This document shows positions 47,653-58,900 of a stretch of 64,000 nucleotides of DNA, piece after piece. Under the pieces are notes generated by a model that saw nothing but the letters and a program-made list of their open reading frames with translations, ran no database searches and was not told the origin of the DNA. The number at the start of each line of letters is the position of its first letter. Within the stretch, counting starts at the first letter, position 1. The position numbers and the translations under genes were made by a program. Source of the stretch: Zonotrichia leucophrys gambelii (lineage: Eukaryota; Chordata; Aves; Passeriformes; Passerellidae); the NCBI RefSeq assembly GCF_028769735.1, contig NC_088179.1:12181950-12245949 (forward strand), in the 5' to 3' direction.

Positions 47653-49841
47653 AATGTACGTACATGCACAAAGGTGGACAGTGTATTCTGTAGTATGTAC
47701 TAGTTCAATTTTTTTATTTTTTTGGCAAAACCTTGGGTTTATTCAGCAAAATACTGTGCTGATTTCTTCAATGGTACTAGAGCAATTTCAAATAAATTTG
47801 GTCCCAAATGATGCAGTTACAAGGAGAAAGCAAGATGTTTTGTGGGGTTTTTTCATTTGTCATTACATCAAGAAATGGCTGAAGCAAGCTGGATCAGAGT
47901 CCCCTTTTGGTCAGTCATGACTTGATATGAAAAATTTTGATTGCAAGGATTGCTGTAGGCAAATGAGAACACCTTTCAGAATGGAAATGACTAGACAATC
48001 TCAACTCAACTTTCATCTCATGCAAACTGAAAAGGCAGTCAACTCAATGGTAGCTCTGATCTCTGCATGTCTCTTTAGAGGCAGTCAGTAACCAGTACTG
48101 TGAGCAGCTGTAGAAAGTGAATTTAATTTTGCTTGTGTGTGTGTGTGTATAAAGAAAATGTAAAGCTGATTTTTTTCAGTTCCTGAGCACAAGAAAAAGT
48201 TGGCATACACGTTGCCTGTAGTTACTGGGGCTAAAACAGTGTGTGAGGTTTTCTTCTTCCAAGCTGTAGTGAGAGATGAAGAGATCCCATATGGGCCACT
48301 AGTACAAAGAAAGCAGAGTAACAGGAAAAGAAAAAAAAATGCCGTGTATAAGGGTAACAGAGGGAAATAAGATTGAAAGAACAAAACATCAACATTTTTA
48401 GTCATGAGGAACAGACAGGAGGGAGGTATTGCCTGCTGACCATGTGTACCAATGCCAGAGTTTAAAAAACACAGCATCTGTGGTATGGGATGGTGTCTCT
48501 CTAGATCTGAAAGGCAGCAGCAGATTGTTTTTATAGAAAGAAAAGGTGTCAGCAGAAAGGAAGGAGCATACACACATGGAATCATTTGCTGTAAGAAGCC
48601 ATTTGAAAAACAACTGAGGAGTTGAGTGGGAGAAACATCTGTGAAACATGCAGCAGGACCACCACTAGTGCTTCAGGGAGGAGGTGGGAACAGAAGGGGA
48701 TACACAAGCAGTGTTGGACATAGCATCCTGTCAGAATGACAAGGAAATGTTGTCGCTACTCTCAAGGAGATCCAACATCTTGTGAATCCATGAGGAAAAA
48801 TATATGTCCTCCTTGTGAGAGAGCCTGGGTGTACTTTTTATACTTTTCAAGAGGACAAATATATGTTCATTGACCAAAGTGAATTAAAGAATATCTTAAG
48901 AAAGAAATTGCATTTTTCAGGGGACATGCTGGCAATTCTGCCCACCAGGATCAAGACTTTTCTGCTGCTTTTCCTAGGCTTGGTTCATTTGCTAGTAATC
49001 CTAAATGTGAAAGTCTTAAGGGATAGCAAATTGCCACCAGGGAAAAACAGCAGTTACATAGTTTTGGGGTCAGTCAAAGCAGATATGATGTATATAAGCA
49101 AGAAGGGAGCAATTCCACACCTTTTAGATGACTGGCCTTAATTTTGCAGTCCAAACTTTATTTTGGTTGATAGTAGAAAGAAAAGTCTTCATGATATCAA
49201 GACCATATCTTCATATTCCTCATGAAGACACCAGTCTAGATGCAAAATAACCTGCCTATAATACAAATGAAAAAGAAAACATTGATCAGAGGAAAATTTG
49301 CTTCTCTGGGTTTGAAGCCTTCTTTACACAAAGCCTTTAATGACTTTTCAGCATTGCTGAGGGAATGGTGTGGGAAAGGATATTTTGTTAGCCAGCTATT
49401 ATGTAGAACTGTATGGAAAGCCCATGTGCTACCCAAAGGCCTCTCAAGGAGGTCACATAAAAGATGAGTCATAATGTAACTGATTTCTACCAGATCATCC
49501 TTCCATTTGCTCACTGCAGAAAAAACAAACTATGGAATGTGAAAGCACTTTGAAGTGACTGATGATCTTGCTGGTTATTAACCACACTGAAGGCGACCTT
49601 AGTAAAAAGTAAATGAAGGCAAATGAGTAATAGACACTCAATGGCTCATTCCAACCACTGTAAAGACAAAGCAAGCCTTTTATTCTTCACAAAGAGATAT
49701 GTTCTTATTCTGTCTCAACAGGTTAATGATAGCTCTCAAGGAAGAACAATATTGAGAGAAATACTATATACACCTTAATTGTGTACAAAATGCATACACA
49801 TTTTCATTTAGGCTTTTTTTCAAAAGAATAAATCTTTACGT
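47653..49841. other. Non-coding stretch, no gene seen
   Basis: Apart from the TG repeat, only incidental frames occur: 93, 166, 83, 108 and 92 codons, all without a recognisable domain. The 48815-49141 plus-strand frame contains a hydrophobic stretch (LLLFLGLVHLLVIL) that could pass for a membrane segment, but there is no promoter, homology or neighbouring exon to support it. Confidence 0.5.
48134..48148. repeat. TG dinucleotide microsatellite, 7 units
   Basis: Seven TG units plus T. A 166-codon minus-strand frame at 48085-48585 reads through it, producing a His-Thr run, which illustrates that the frame is incidental. Confidence 0.8.
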
Positions 49842-49961
49842 TAGAAATCACAGATTATTCTGAGTTGGAAGGAACCCATAAGGACCACTGAGTCCATCTC
49901 CTAGCCCTGCACAGCATCAACCCCAAGAGTCACAGCATTTGCCTAAGAATATTGTATAGTA
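49842..49961 (-). mobile_element. CR1 LINE 3'-end fragment
   Basis: On the plus strand the segment reads TCTGAGTTGGAAGGAACCCA, TAAGGACCACTGAGTCCA, TCTCCTAGCCCTGCACAGCA and CCCCAAGAGTCACAGCATTT. This follows the reverse complement of the 3' untranslated region of avian CR1 elements almost phrase for phrase. The element is therefore in minus orientation with its 3' end at the left, and is 5'-truncated after about 120 bases, which is usual for CR1. The terminal octamer repeats are decayed to AGAAATCACAGATTA. No reverse-transcriptase coding sequence is present. This is the clearest single indicator that the DNA is avian. Confidence 0.85.
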
Positions 49962-52900
49962 AAAAATGCTGCCACTTATTTTCTTCCTCCACAGGTTAGT
50001 AGGGTTTATTCATTAACGTCTTTTTAAGATAATTTATGGGAAACCCACTTTTCCTAGTGAAATAGAAAGTTGAAATAACTATCTCAATATAAGGGGGGAA
50101 AAAAGCTCCAGAGGAAAAGACAGATTGTTCAGAAAGAAGCAGTGTCTGTCTGTAATAAGCTCCAGGTCATTTTTCTGCCATCAGTGGCTAGAAAATATTA
50201 TTTTAAATTAATTACAATTAATTTGCTAGTTTTAATGAATTTTTGATTGAAGAATCTCTGACTGAAAAAAATCCTTCCTTCTTAGCACAACCTTTCTAAA
50301 ATCACTTTTTAATTATTTTTATATTATCAAACAGCTCTTCAAAATCTGACTTTGTCTAAAAAAACCAAAGTTAACAAAAAACACAATGCAAAAAAAAATT
50401 GCAATTTCCTGTTATTACAGGTTTTTTTGTTATTTTTTACATACTGTTGGCCAATGTAGCATTAGTTATACTTCCTTTCATTGTTTTTATTGTATAGACA
50501 TACATTCTGTGCATCCTTCCATACACCTAGCTTTGGAAACTGAAAACCTGCTGCCCTGGTGCTCAGTGAGCAAATCCAATTCACAGTGGGTCCTGAGGGT
50601 TTGGGAGCATCAGGCCATGGGTTGTGACTCACTGAAATCCTGATTTAGGAGAGAGGTTTGTCATCTTGCACATCTAAACCTTAATCCACAAGCCTGGCAC
50701 TGCACACTGATCTTGACAGGAGCAGAGCCAGCTTGGCACTTGGCAGATTCCAAAGTTCTGCCTCCTGGAGATTAGATGGCTTGGCACAGTGAGAACACAG
50801 AGGTCAAACTACGATGTTTGCCAAACGAAAAAGAACCTCTCATTTTCCAACTCTATTGCTGCTCCCTGGATAAGCATTTTTGGCCTTTTGCCTTGGTTTG
50901 AAGGCAAGACTTGTTAGGATTTAGCCTGAGGGACCTGGTTTACTGTTGAAGGTCAAGCTAGATTTTGACTGTTGTGAAGCCCTGATATGGTAAGGTCATA
51001 TGCTTTCTCGTTAGGGCTGATCTCTCAAGGCTCTGAGGAACTCCTGGGATGTCATCAAGAATGGAAATTATTGCACACCTTGCTGAAGCCAATTCCTGAT
51101 GGCCTTTATGTTCCAATTTTGCAAAATATAGACAATTTTGCCTGAGACTGCAGCAGAACAGAACATAGTATTTTCATTTCATATAGGATTTCAGAATATG
51201 AACACTTGGATTTTTTCTCAGCAGTATACTTTGTCTCGACTACTACTCATTGTATGTATATTTAATCATCATGTATATTTTTAAACCAGAAACACTTAGA
51301 CTCTAAAAATGCTGAAACCACATATATTTTAAAGCATTTCATTCTCAATGAAACAGCAGATTCTCAAGAAACACAATCCCATTATCATTTTTCTTACAAC
51401 TTTTCTTTGTCATGCATCAGTGGCTGTTTATTGTTTAGTTTTGCTGGAGCTAACATCACTATAGCAAGGGTGCTTTTCCGCTCTGAAAACTCTCTCTGAC
51501 TTCTGGTTACTCAGTGGCACAACCAGCACTGGACATATTCCCCAGCACCTGACACCCTGAAAAAATTACACTTTTGCCTACCAACTTTTGTGGGTCTGCA
51601 CAGAGCCAAGGCTTCAGTAGCAGCACAGGAATCCTCTTTCACAGTTTGCTGGCTCACACAGCTGTGATTTGGGTATTGCTGCAGTGTGATTTAACTTTTC
51701 TTCCCTCCTCAAGTCAGGCTGTCAAGGGGAACACCATTTCAAATGCCTCTGAATTCACAGGGCTCACCCTGTGCCAGAGCCTTCCTCCCTCTTTGTGGTG
51801 TCTTGTATGAAAACAGAATTTCTCAGAAACAGCCAGCTGTTTTGAAGCGAAGTGTACTTGAGCAATCACAGCATATGTTTTTATTCCTCACCTGTCTTGT
51901 TGCAGCAGACTGTGCAACAGAGTGAAAGTTTTACCTGCAATCACACCCACAATTCCTCCAGAGCTCCAATACCACATTTGTCATCCCCATACTACATATC
52001 AGCTGCTCAGTTTTTCATCGCTGTGGTAGTGCACTGGAATTAATAATACAGTTGCTCTTGCAGAAGAATCTTACAGAATCCTTCTTTGCTCAAACATTAG
52101 TGCAAGCAGCCTTCTGATTGCAAAGGTAAAATTTCTTTTTTTAATTAAATCAGACCAAATTGGCTTTTGAGCAGCAGTGAAGACTTTTTGTTTCATTTCT
52201 CAAGTTTTGAAACATGTTTTCTAAAGTTTTGATTGAAGATATCTTGACTTCTATATGGTTCTCTCTTTAACAGACTGAGCAGCAAGGAGCTTCCGTCACT
52301 ACAAAGAAAACATTCCCAATCCCCTTCTCTACTGTCAAACCCTGTAAAAACAGAACGAGTCAGCAATCTAAGGATGCTGCCTGAAAAGCTCCTAAACAAA
52401 GGTTTAGTTCCTGGAGTTTAACATGACAAATTGTATGCATAAAATCTCTCATAGATGTAATTATGTGATGTCAGAGCAGGAGAATTTTTTCTCTCAATTT
52501 TTAAATAATGTCTAATACTATCAATACCAATACTGAGTAAATTCACTTCTGAAAAAATTGAGTGAATTCAAATAAGTAAATTTACTTCTGTAAAAATTAT
52601 GTTTACTGGAAATCCTTGTGATTTTTATTGCCTTTGCTCAGTATCACTTTGCAGTGTCATTAAGGATTCTTGACATTTCAGAATTCAAACATTCAATTTT
52701 TCCATTTTACTAAATTTTTAATCTCTTTCAAAATTATTTCATTCTAGCCCATTGTGTCTTTTATATTTGCTAGCATCAAACCTGAAAAAATACCACTCCC
52801 ATTATTGCAAGAATAAAAAACTTGCAAAAAATAGTCTACCCAAAATGTTGTTTTGACAAAATGTAATACCAGGAAAAGTACAGGAAAGACCAATATACTT

Positions 52901-53728
52901 CATTGCATCTTTGAGAAAATGTAATTTGTGTAGAGAAAAGTAGCTACAATAGAAATCAGGCAATAAAAGCATAGAAATAATGTCTAAATAAGCATATCTG
53001 GATAGGGCTTTGCTCTCCTTTTGTAGCAGGATATGGAACAGCAATACAGAAAAAGCAGCCAAAACAGTAAAGGAACCAAGGACCACAGTTATTAAAAAGG
53101 GTTAGACAATTACTATCTGCCTATATCTTTTAAGGTAAAGATTAAAAGCCAAAGAGGGGCCTCAGAAGGCTGTGAGGCTCACTGGAATCAATGGGAAAAT
53201 GCATGCACATCTGAGGGCAGGGCTTGGCCTGAGCAAGGGAACCTCACTGAGAGAAATTGTTCTGCAAAGGCATCAGAAAGGATCAAAGCTCCTGCACTCC
53301 TTGAGTTCGTGTCAGCCACAGAAAGAGAGCAGAAAGGAAAGCCAAGGATGGTCCAAGAACAAGAGGAATTGAGGTGAAATGTCTTTGTACATACTATCAT
53401 TGCAGAAATAAATTATGGAGAAGGGGGAAAAATACAGGTAATATAATGTCTTGTAAAGGGAGAGAGCAACTTTCAGAGCAAAAAGTTCATTTTGGAATGT
53501 AGAGCTGCAAATGCAGAGGATGGGGCAGAATGAGCAAGGCATCCCATCCTCCTTCTGCCAAAAACAAACAATCCCTCTTTCTTGTGTCATCAGCATTTAA
53601 TCAGGTATTAAACATAACTCAAAGCAATTTCTGTGTTTCCTCCAGATCAGGAAGGACATACTCTGTGAGAATTCAGCATTTCCCTAAACCAGCAGTGCAC
53701 TGTGCAGGACTCAAGCTCCCCAAATGAG
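49962..53728. other. Non-coding stretch, no gene seen
   Basis: Nearly 4 kb with frames of at most 94 codons. The part 50.5-51.1 kb has mixed composition but nothing diagnostic. A near-duplicate 24-base string occurs at 52536 and 52575. No further transposon was recognised. Confidence 0.5.
52536..52598. repeat. Imperfect 24-base direct repeat, 39-base period
   Basis: AGTAAATTCACTTCTGAAAA plus AATT at 52536-52559 is repeated with two changes at 52575-52598. The spacer also contains GTGAATTCA, the inverse of part of the unit. This is a local duplication in AT-rich DNA. Confidence 0.65.
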
Positions 53729-53729
53729 A

Positions 53730-53753
53730 TTTAAAGGCGGAGAGACCTTTAAA
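53730..53753. repeat. Hairpin TTTAAAGG/CCTTTAAA at edge of CpG cluster
   Basis: Perfect 8-base arms around CGGAGAGA. It directly precedes the CpG cluster; each arm contains TTTAAA. Confidence 0.65.
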
Positions 53754-53830
53754 ATGCTGCGGTGGCCGTCGGGCGAACGCGGCGGCTGCGGGACCGATGC
53801 AGCCACCGAGGCTCTAAGCTGACATCAAAG
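53754..53830. promoter_or_regulatory. CpG micro-island
   Basis: About ten CpGs fall within some 60 bases (GGTGGCCGTCGGGCGAACGC, GGCGGCTGCGGGACCGATGC, CCACCGAGG) in DNA that otherwise has almost none. Retention implies an unmethylated germline state or selection, as at a small promoter or enhancer core. Downstream the sequence becomes even and repeat-free, with CAGCAGCAGCTGCAGCA and AGTATAAAGACC near 53921, the latter resembling a TATA box. No open frame of note starts here, so a non-coding transcript or an enhancer is as likely as a gene promoter. Confidence 0.4.
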
Positions 53831-54260
53831 GGGAAAAAAATCAGCTGAAATGACAGCAGCAGCTGCAGCATCCGCCTCTAAATTAGGCTGTGTTTCAAAG
53901 TCTGGACTCAACTGCTAAGCAGTATAAAGACCCAGGAGGAAGGCTGCCCAAGAAAAAGAGTTAGATTTCTAACCTAGCACATCAAAGTAACACATGCTTA
54001 GAAGAGCAATAAATGCATATGGCACACATTCACATGCTGCCTAATTGCAGTGGGCTCGTGAAGCCAAGACAAACCTTCAGCTGATTCCTACTTTTAGAGA
54101 GGATTTGAGTCCTTTTTGAATGCAGAAAGCTGACACAAATTGGTAGCAGATTAGAGTCTGGCATTGTGATAATGCATCCCATAATTTCAAAAGATGGCCA
54201 TTTTTCATATCATAAGACACCTTCAAAATACTGAGCTCCTTATTAGATAATTTATACATA
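53831..54260. promoter_or_regulatory. Candidate conserved non-coding element next to CpG cluster
   Basis: Even, repeat-free sequence with GCCTAATTGCAG near 54039, CATCCCATAATTTC near 54175, GATGGCCATTTTTCATATC near 54194 and an E-box-rich CAGCAGCAGCTGCAG near 53855. A 60-codon minus-strand frame (54077-54259) has no domain. Taken with the CpG cluster on its left, it could be one regulatory unit; conservation is inferred. Confidence 0.3.
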
Positions 54261-57200
54261 CACCAGATTACAGAATATCCACAACATAATAAATTAAGAA
54301 AACCTTTCTCTCAAAATTCAGAAATAGATTAGAAAAACACCAATTTCACTATTAATTTACTTGCACATAAATTTAATAATGCAACTGGGAAGATCAAGAA
54401 ATAAATTTTTAAATGATATACAGTGCTGAAGGTTTTAGCACCAAAAGTCCTTGATTTGGGAAAAATGATGCATATTTTGGTATGCATTTTTATTTTAGTT
54501 TAGTCTGTAAATCTAAGGAAAATATTTGCAATGTTATTGATGATGTGCAGATTTAGAAGTAACAGGAAATATGACTGAATGCTTGGATACTTTGTTATAT
54601 ACACCAAGCATGCTGACTACAAAAAATTGCACATTTTTGTAGTTGTAACAATATGATTTGATCTCTTTTTGCATTTCCTGCAAGGTAGCAGAAGAAAGTC
54701 AGTCATTCACTTGATATGTTTATTAAAATTCCTTTGATATTGTAGCACAATGGTGGATTTTGTGAACAAATTCAAACTTAAACCTTCCTCACTTGTCTTT
54801 AAGAAACTGTAAATAAGTATTTAATATAAGCACAAATAACAAACATAAAAACCATGAAATATACCTAATTGTCTACCATGTAATTCTCTCCAAACCTCTG
54901 AATCTTGCTTTTATAGCTTTTAATTAATACACATTTCTGAAGAGTTAAAGTTGCAAGAAAGAACAACCATCTACGTTGTAATCTCTTTACTTGTTCATTA
55001 AGAAAAACAAACCCACCAGAAATTATTTAATAACCCTGACACAGTGTCTTTTATGCTTATAGACTTCTACCAGCTTAAATGAATCTGTTTGAGGACATCC
55101 ACATCAAATACAGTAATAGAGCATTTGAGAAAGTAGAAGCACAAATGTCTAGACATATCTTGTACTTATAGGATGCGTTACCTCACTTAAGAGTCAAGTG
55201 ATGAAATATATCTGTTGAAATTATTCATATTGAAATAAAAATTACTCAGAAGCCAACACTCACACACCTTGAGAAAGGAAAGGAATATAAAGCAAATTAA
55301 GGCCAGGTTCTTACTTTAAATTTTCCAGATTTTGTCATTTGTGCAGTAGATATAAAGCCATGCTGTAAAATGAAGTAAACTTGGACTGTCTGCAGCCTCT
55401 GGATGTCATGCAGAGGAGCCTGGAGAGGTGCAGTGGGCACCACAGGTTTGGTGCACAGGGAATCTGAAAGCACAGAAATCAACACAGCCCCTCTTAAATT
55501 AACTCATCCTGACTACTTGAGGGCATTCACCTCTTTCAGCAATTACACCCAACCCAGAAACAGTGTGGTTTGCTACTGCTTAGATCACTTCTTGTTCTTT
55601 GTTTTGGTTCACTTTGATAAAACTTAATTAATGCTACTGTTTGTGAGCATTTAGGAGGATGGATATTAAAAACCCAACAATTGTGTCTCAGAAAGGATTG
55701 GAAACTTGCAGTGCAGACACATTGAACACTCAGAGAATAACAAGAGTTATGTGGTAGCCCCAACAGACAACTTTCCTGGTGTGGAAATTACAAAGGAAAA
55801 AGTTTTTATACTGTGGGAAATGGAAGACCATAAAAGGCCAAACACAGCAAAATCCCTTTTATAAATAAAACACAAAAATACTGGATCTGTAGTATGTACT
55901 GATAAGGGAAATATATCTGAAGTTATACAATAATGATAAATGCATTATTTGTGTCAGGCATTTCTAATACAGAATATTGATATTTTGAATGGGAAGATTT
56001 TTAATGTAGTTTGGTAGAGTTGTAAAAATGACAGTGTTTCTCAGTGAACCTTTTCCAGCAGCCTGAAGAGTATCCAAACACAATTTGTATAATTTTCTAA
56101 AGGTAGCCTTACTTCTATGCTATTTATATTTTATTCTAGACTATTTCTAATTTAAATTCTGGAAAGAGGGCAGCTGAAGAAGTAAAACCATTGTTTTCTA
56201 TTTTTCTAACAAAAGTTCACCTTACCTTCCCAATCTGCTTCAGGGATTCTCTTGAAATCTCAGAGTTTGGAAAAAGATCCACTGCAGCCTTAGCAGCTTC
56301 CCTCTACTTCCACCTATATTATTAACTTTCCCATACCAACCCCAAATGAGCTTAAATATAGACTCCTCTACATCTAATGAGCCATAATTAGCTCATCAGC
56401 TTCTGACAAGCCTAAATAGACTTGTTAGGGAATGACAAGTCTAGTCTATCTCACACTGGAATGGGTGTCATCCCTCCCACTCAACCTCCAAGGCAGCAAA
56501 CAAATCTCTTAGCAGCTCTTTGCAGGGTTTCCAGTCTCCTCCAGGACCCCAAAAGAGGCAGCCTTTTCCAGTTTGCAGAGATTAACACAAAAGTGACCTG
56601 GAGAAGAAGGAGACTGTAGAATTTATTGGTGTGATGTGTTACCTTCTCACTTTCTGCCTGTCTAGATAAAGAAGGGACTGTGGTGTTGGAGGGAACAATC
56701 TTAGACGTATTTCTTTAGGCTGATTCCACAGTTGACAGAGCCAAAATTAGTTCCTCAGCTTCTGATGAATCATGCTGATGGTACTTATTTAAAATGTTAA
56801 TAACTCTTAAAATAATAGAAGTCTGATCTAATCTTTATTTCTCTGCACTTCAGCTCAGCTAGAAGAATCCAGAGAGCAAACATCTATTCTGTTTATTCCA
56901 GATTGTTTACTTATTTATTTAGCTAGGGAAAGCAAAAATGGCATGGATTAACAGTTCATTGGAGCTGCTGATATATGTCTTTCCTGTAAAGGAGAACCAT
57001 CATGCCTCAAACAAAGGATCCTGCCACTTTTGGAAAGTGTCAGTTTTTCCAGGTGCATAATTCAAAATTGAAACTTTGGAACCTTCACCAATATTTGCAA
57101 TTTTTGAGAAATGGGCAGACCCATCATTTAAATAGCACATGCATTGCTGTTATGTTAAATTTATTTGTATACATAAGTCTTAATAGTGACCCATCTACTT

Positions 57201-57407
57201 CGGAGTCTATGCAATTTAGGTGCTTGTCTGTCTAGATTCTATTTCATGATCTGGTTTCTAAAGAAAGACACTACCTCAAAAAGCATTGCTTGGCTGGCCA
57301 GAGCCCCTCCTGAAGCACTGCAATACAGGTTCCATTCCCTCCTGTGCTGGGAGGCCTCCTCAGCAACAAGGATATACTAGGTAACGTTGTCCTCCTTGCC
57401 CTGGGGG
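54261..57407. other. AT-rich non-coding stretch, no gene seen
   Basis: Frames of up to 77 codons. A mixed-composition part at 56.29-56.45 kb includes ATGAGCCATAATTAGCTCAT and an inverted repeat at 56417-56443, which gives it some enhancer-like texture. No transposon was recognised. Confidence 0.5.
56417..56443. repeat. Inverted repeat, 9-base arms, 9-base loop
   Basis: TAGACTTGT (56417-56425) pairs perfectly with ACAAGTCTA (56435-56443). About 40 bases upstream, ATGAGC and GCTCAT form a second small inverted pair around CATAATTA. Confidence 0.65.
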
Positions 57408-57492
57408 AAAAACAAACAAACAAAACAAAGAAAAAAGAAAAAAGGAAAAGAAAGAAGGAAAAAGAAAGAAGGAAAAAGGAAAAGGAAAAGGA
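57408..57492 (+). repeat. A/G-rich polypurine tract (AAAGG/AAAG type)
   Basis: From 57427 to 57492 the plus strand is pure purine for 66 bases, made of AAAG, AAAGG and AAGAAGG units; AAACA units precede it. Long mirror-like polypurine tracts can form triplex DNA. The Lys/Arg-rich 89-codon frame that reads through it (57387-57656) is an artefact of the repeat. Confidence 0.85.
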
Positions 57493-58490
57493 CTGAAAAT
57501 TCTTTTAGAAAAATCCCACATTGCAGATTCTTCAAGAATGAGTACTTGTTTGACAAAATGAGAAGGTCACATCATCAGTACGTTATTACAACATCTGGGA
57601 TTTTCAGAAGCCACTTGAGGATCTGGGAGTTGGATACCTCTGGAAGTCTGTGTTGAATTTGCAGCTTAAGCACTATTGGTCTACTGACTTGAGTGCAGCA
57701 ATGCAATTTTCAGCAGCTGAGTCAATGCTGAGTGCCACAGAAAGCCTGTAGAGAAATTTAAATTCCTGCTCTGATAATAAAATGGATCTGAAATCATGAA
57801 ACTGCAATAAAATTAATATGATTCTCATTTGCTGTTTTAGCAGTTATTACATCTCAGTTTCTGAAAAATATCTGTCTTTTGTTTCTTGTGCAGTAGGATT
57901 CTGCCCTAGGAGAATCTTATCACCAAGTTATAAATCTCTGAACCCAGAGAATTTCAACAGAAATATTTATTCATTCCTAACTAGTTTGAGTTTAACAGTA
58001 ACCCTGTAATTAAATTGTGTTTTTTTCACTTTTCCCTTGCTGTTTGAGAGAGAATGTGCTCAGCTCTTTGGTATACAATGAGAACTAAGTGAATGCTAAT
58101 CTATTCTAAACTCAGTGGATTTGAAGGAGAAAATAGACTGATTTTTGTAATTGTTTTCTTAAATAAGACTTTCAGAGAAAAAAAAACCCACCTCAGAACA
58201 GTACCTTCACATCTTTATCCGAAATTTCAAATAAAAATTCTGGTTTCATTACTGAAACACAGAATAGCAAATGTTCCTGTCAGACTTTAATTGAATCACC
58301 TAATGCATGTCAAAATATTTTTTTTATGAAGTCTTCATTTATAAAGTCAAAATTAATGAAAGAATGTGCCTTCTGCTCTCACAAACTACAAGCCGGCTAT
58401 GTATGACATGTTCTGTGCTACTGTCATCCCACACTAGGCTAGCTAAATTACCACAAAGCTGAAAGTGCTCCCTTGAGGCCCCAAATAAGG
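57493..58490. other. AT-rich non-coding stretch, no gene seen
   Basis: Frames of about 63-65 codons on the plus strand with no similarity. Nothing else is recognisable. Confidence 0.55.
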
Positions 58491-58900
58491 TTGGCTTGCT
58501 CAAGTACTGCTTCTTTTTTTATTGTTGTTGGGTTTTTTTGAGTGAACATGAGCTAGGCAACGGGTCAGGCACGAAGAGGAAGGCACAGTTCTTGGGACAT
58601 GACCCTGGTACAGGGACACAAGCACCAAAGCAATGGTGGGAAGGGGTGGGAGTGCCTTCAGCCAAATTTGGAAAGCCACATTTGACATGTTGTCTTGCTC
58701 CTGATCACGAGTTGCCCTGCAGAGCAAGACAGTCCATATGTTTTTTGGAAAAACAGGAGCACCAGAGAGGTGTAGACAGGCTGGGGTTGTGTGGGAAATG
58801 CACAGACACTCAGGTTTCCTGTTCCATTTGTTCAGACCTGCACACAAAGACAGCACTTCAACCAAAGAATCACTGTTGACCAAAATGACCTGTTAGTTAG
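58491..58900. other. G+C-elevated patch with mirrored 127-codon frames
   Basis: Two frames of the same length lie almost exactly opposite each other: plus 58496-58879 and minus 58500-58883. The translations contain scattered Cys, Trp and charged residues but no domain. The local rise in G+C explains the shared openness. The patch continues into GTGATGGTCACTGGGCCCCC near 58909. I cannot assign it to a repeat family; an eroded retroelement or pseudogene piece is possible. Confidence 0.25.

Noticed and set aside
48085..48585. 166-codon minus-strand frame with hydrophobic stretches, resembling a membrane protein
   Set aside because: It reads through a TG microsatellite and T/A-rich tracts; the hydrophobic runs come from those tracts and no family matches.
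57387..57656. Lys/Arg-rich frame that could look like a nuclear basic protein
   Set aside because: It is the translation of the polypurine repeat.
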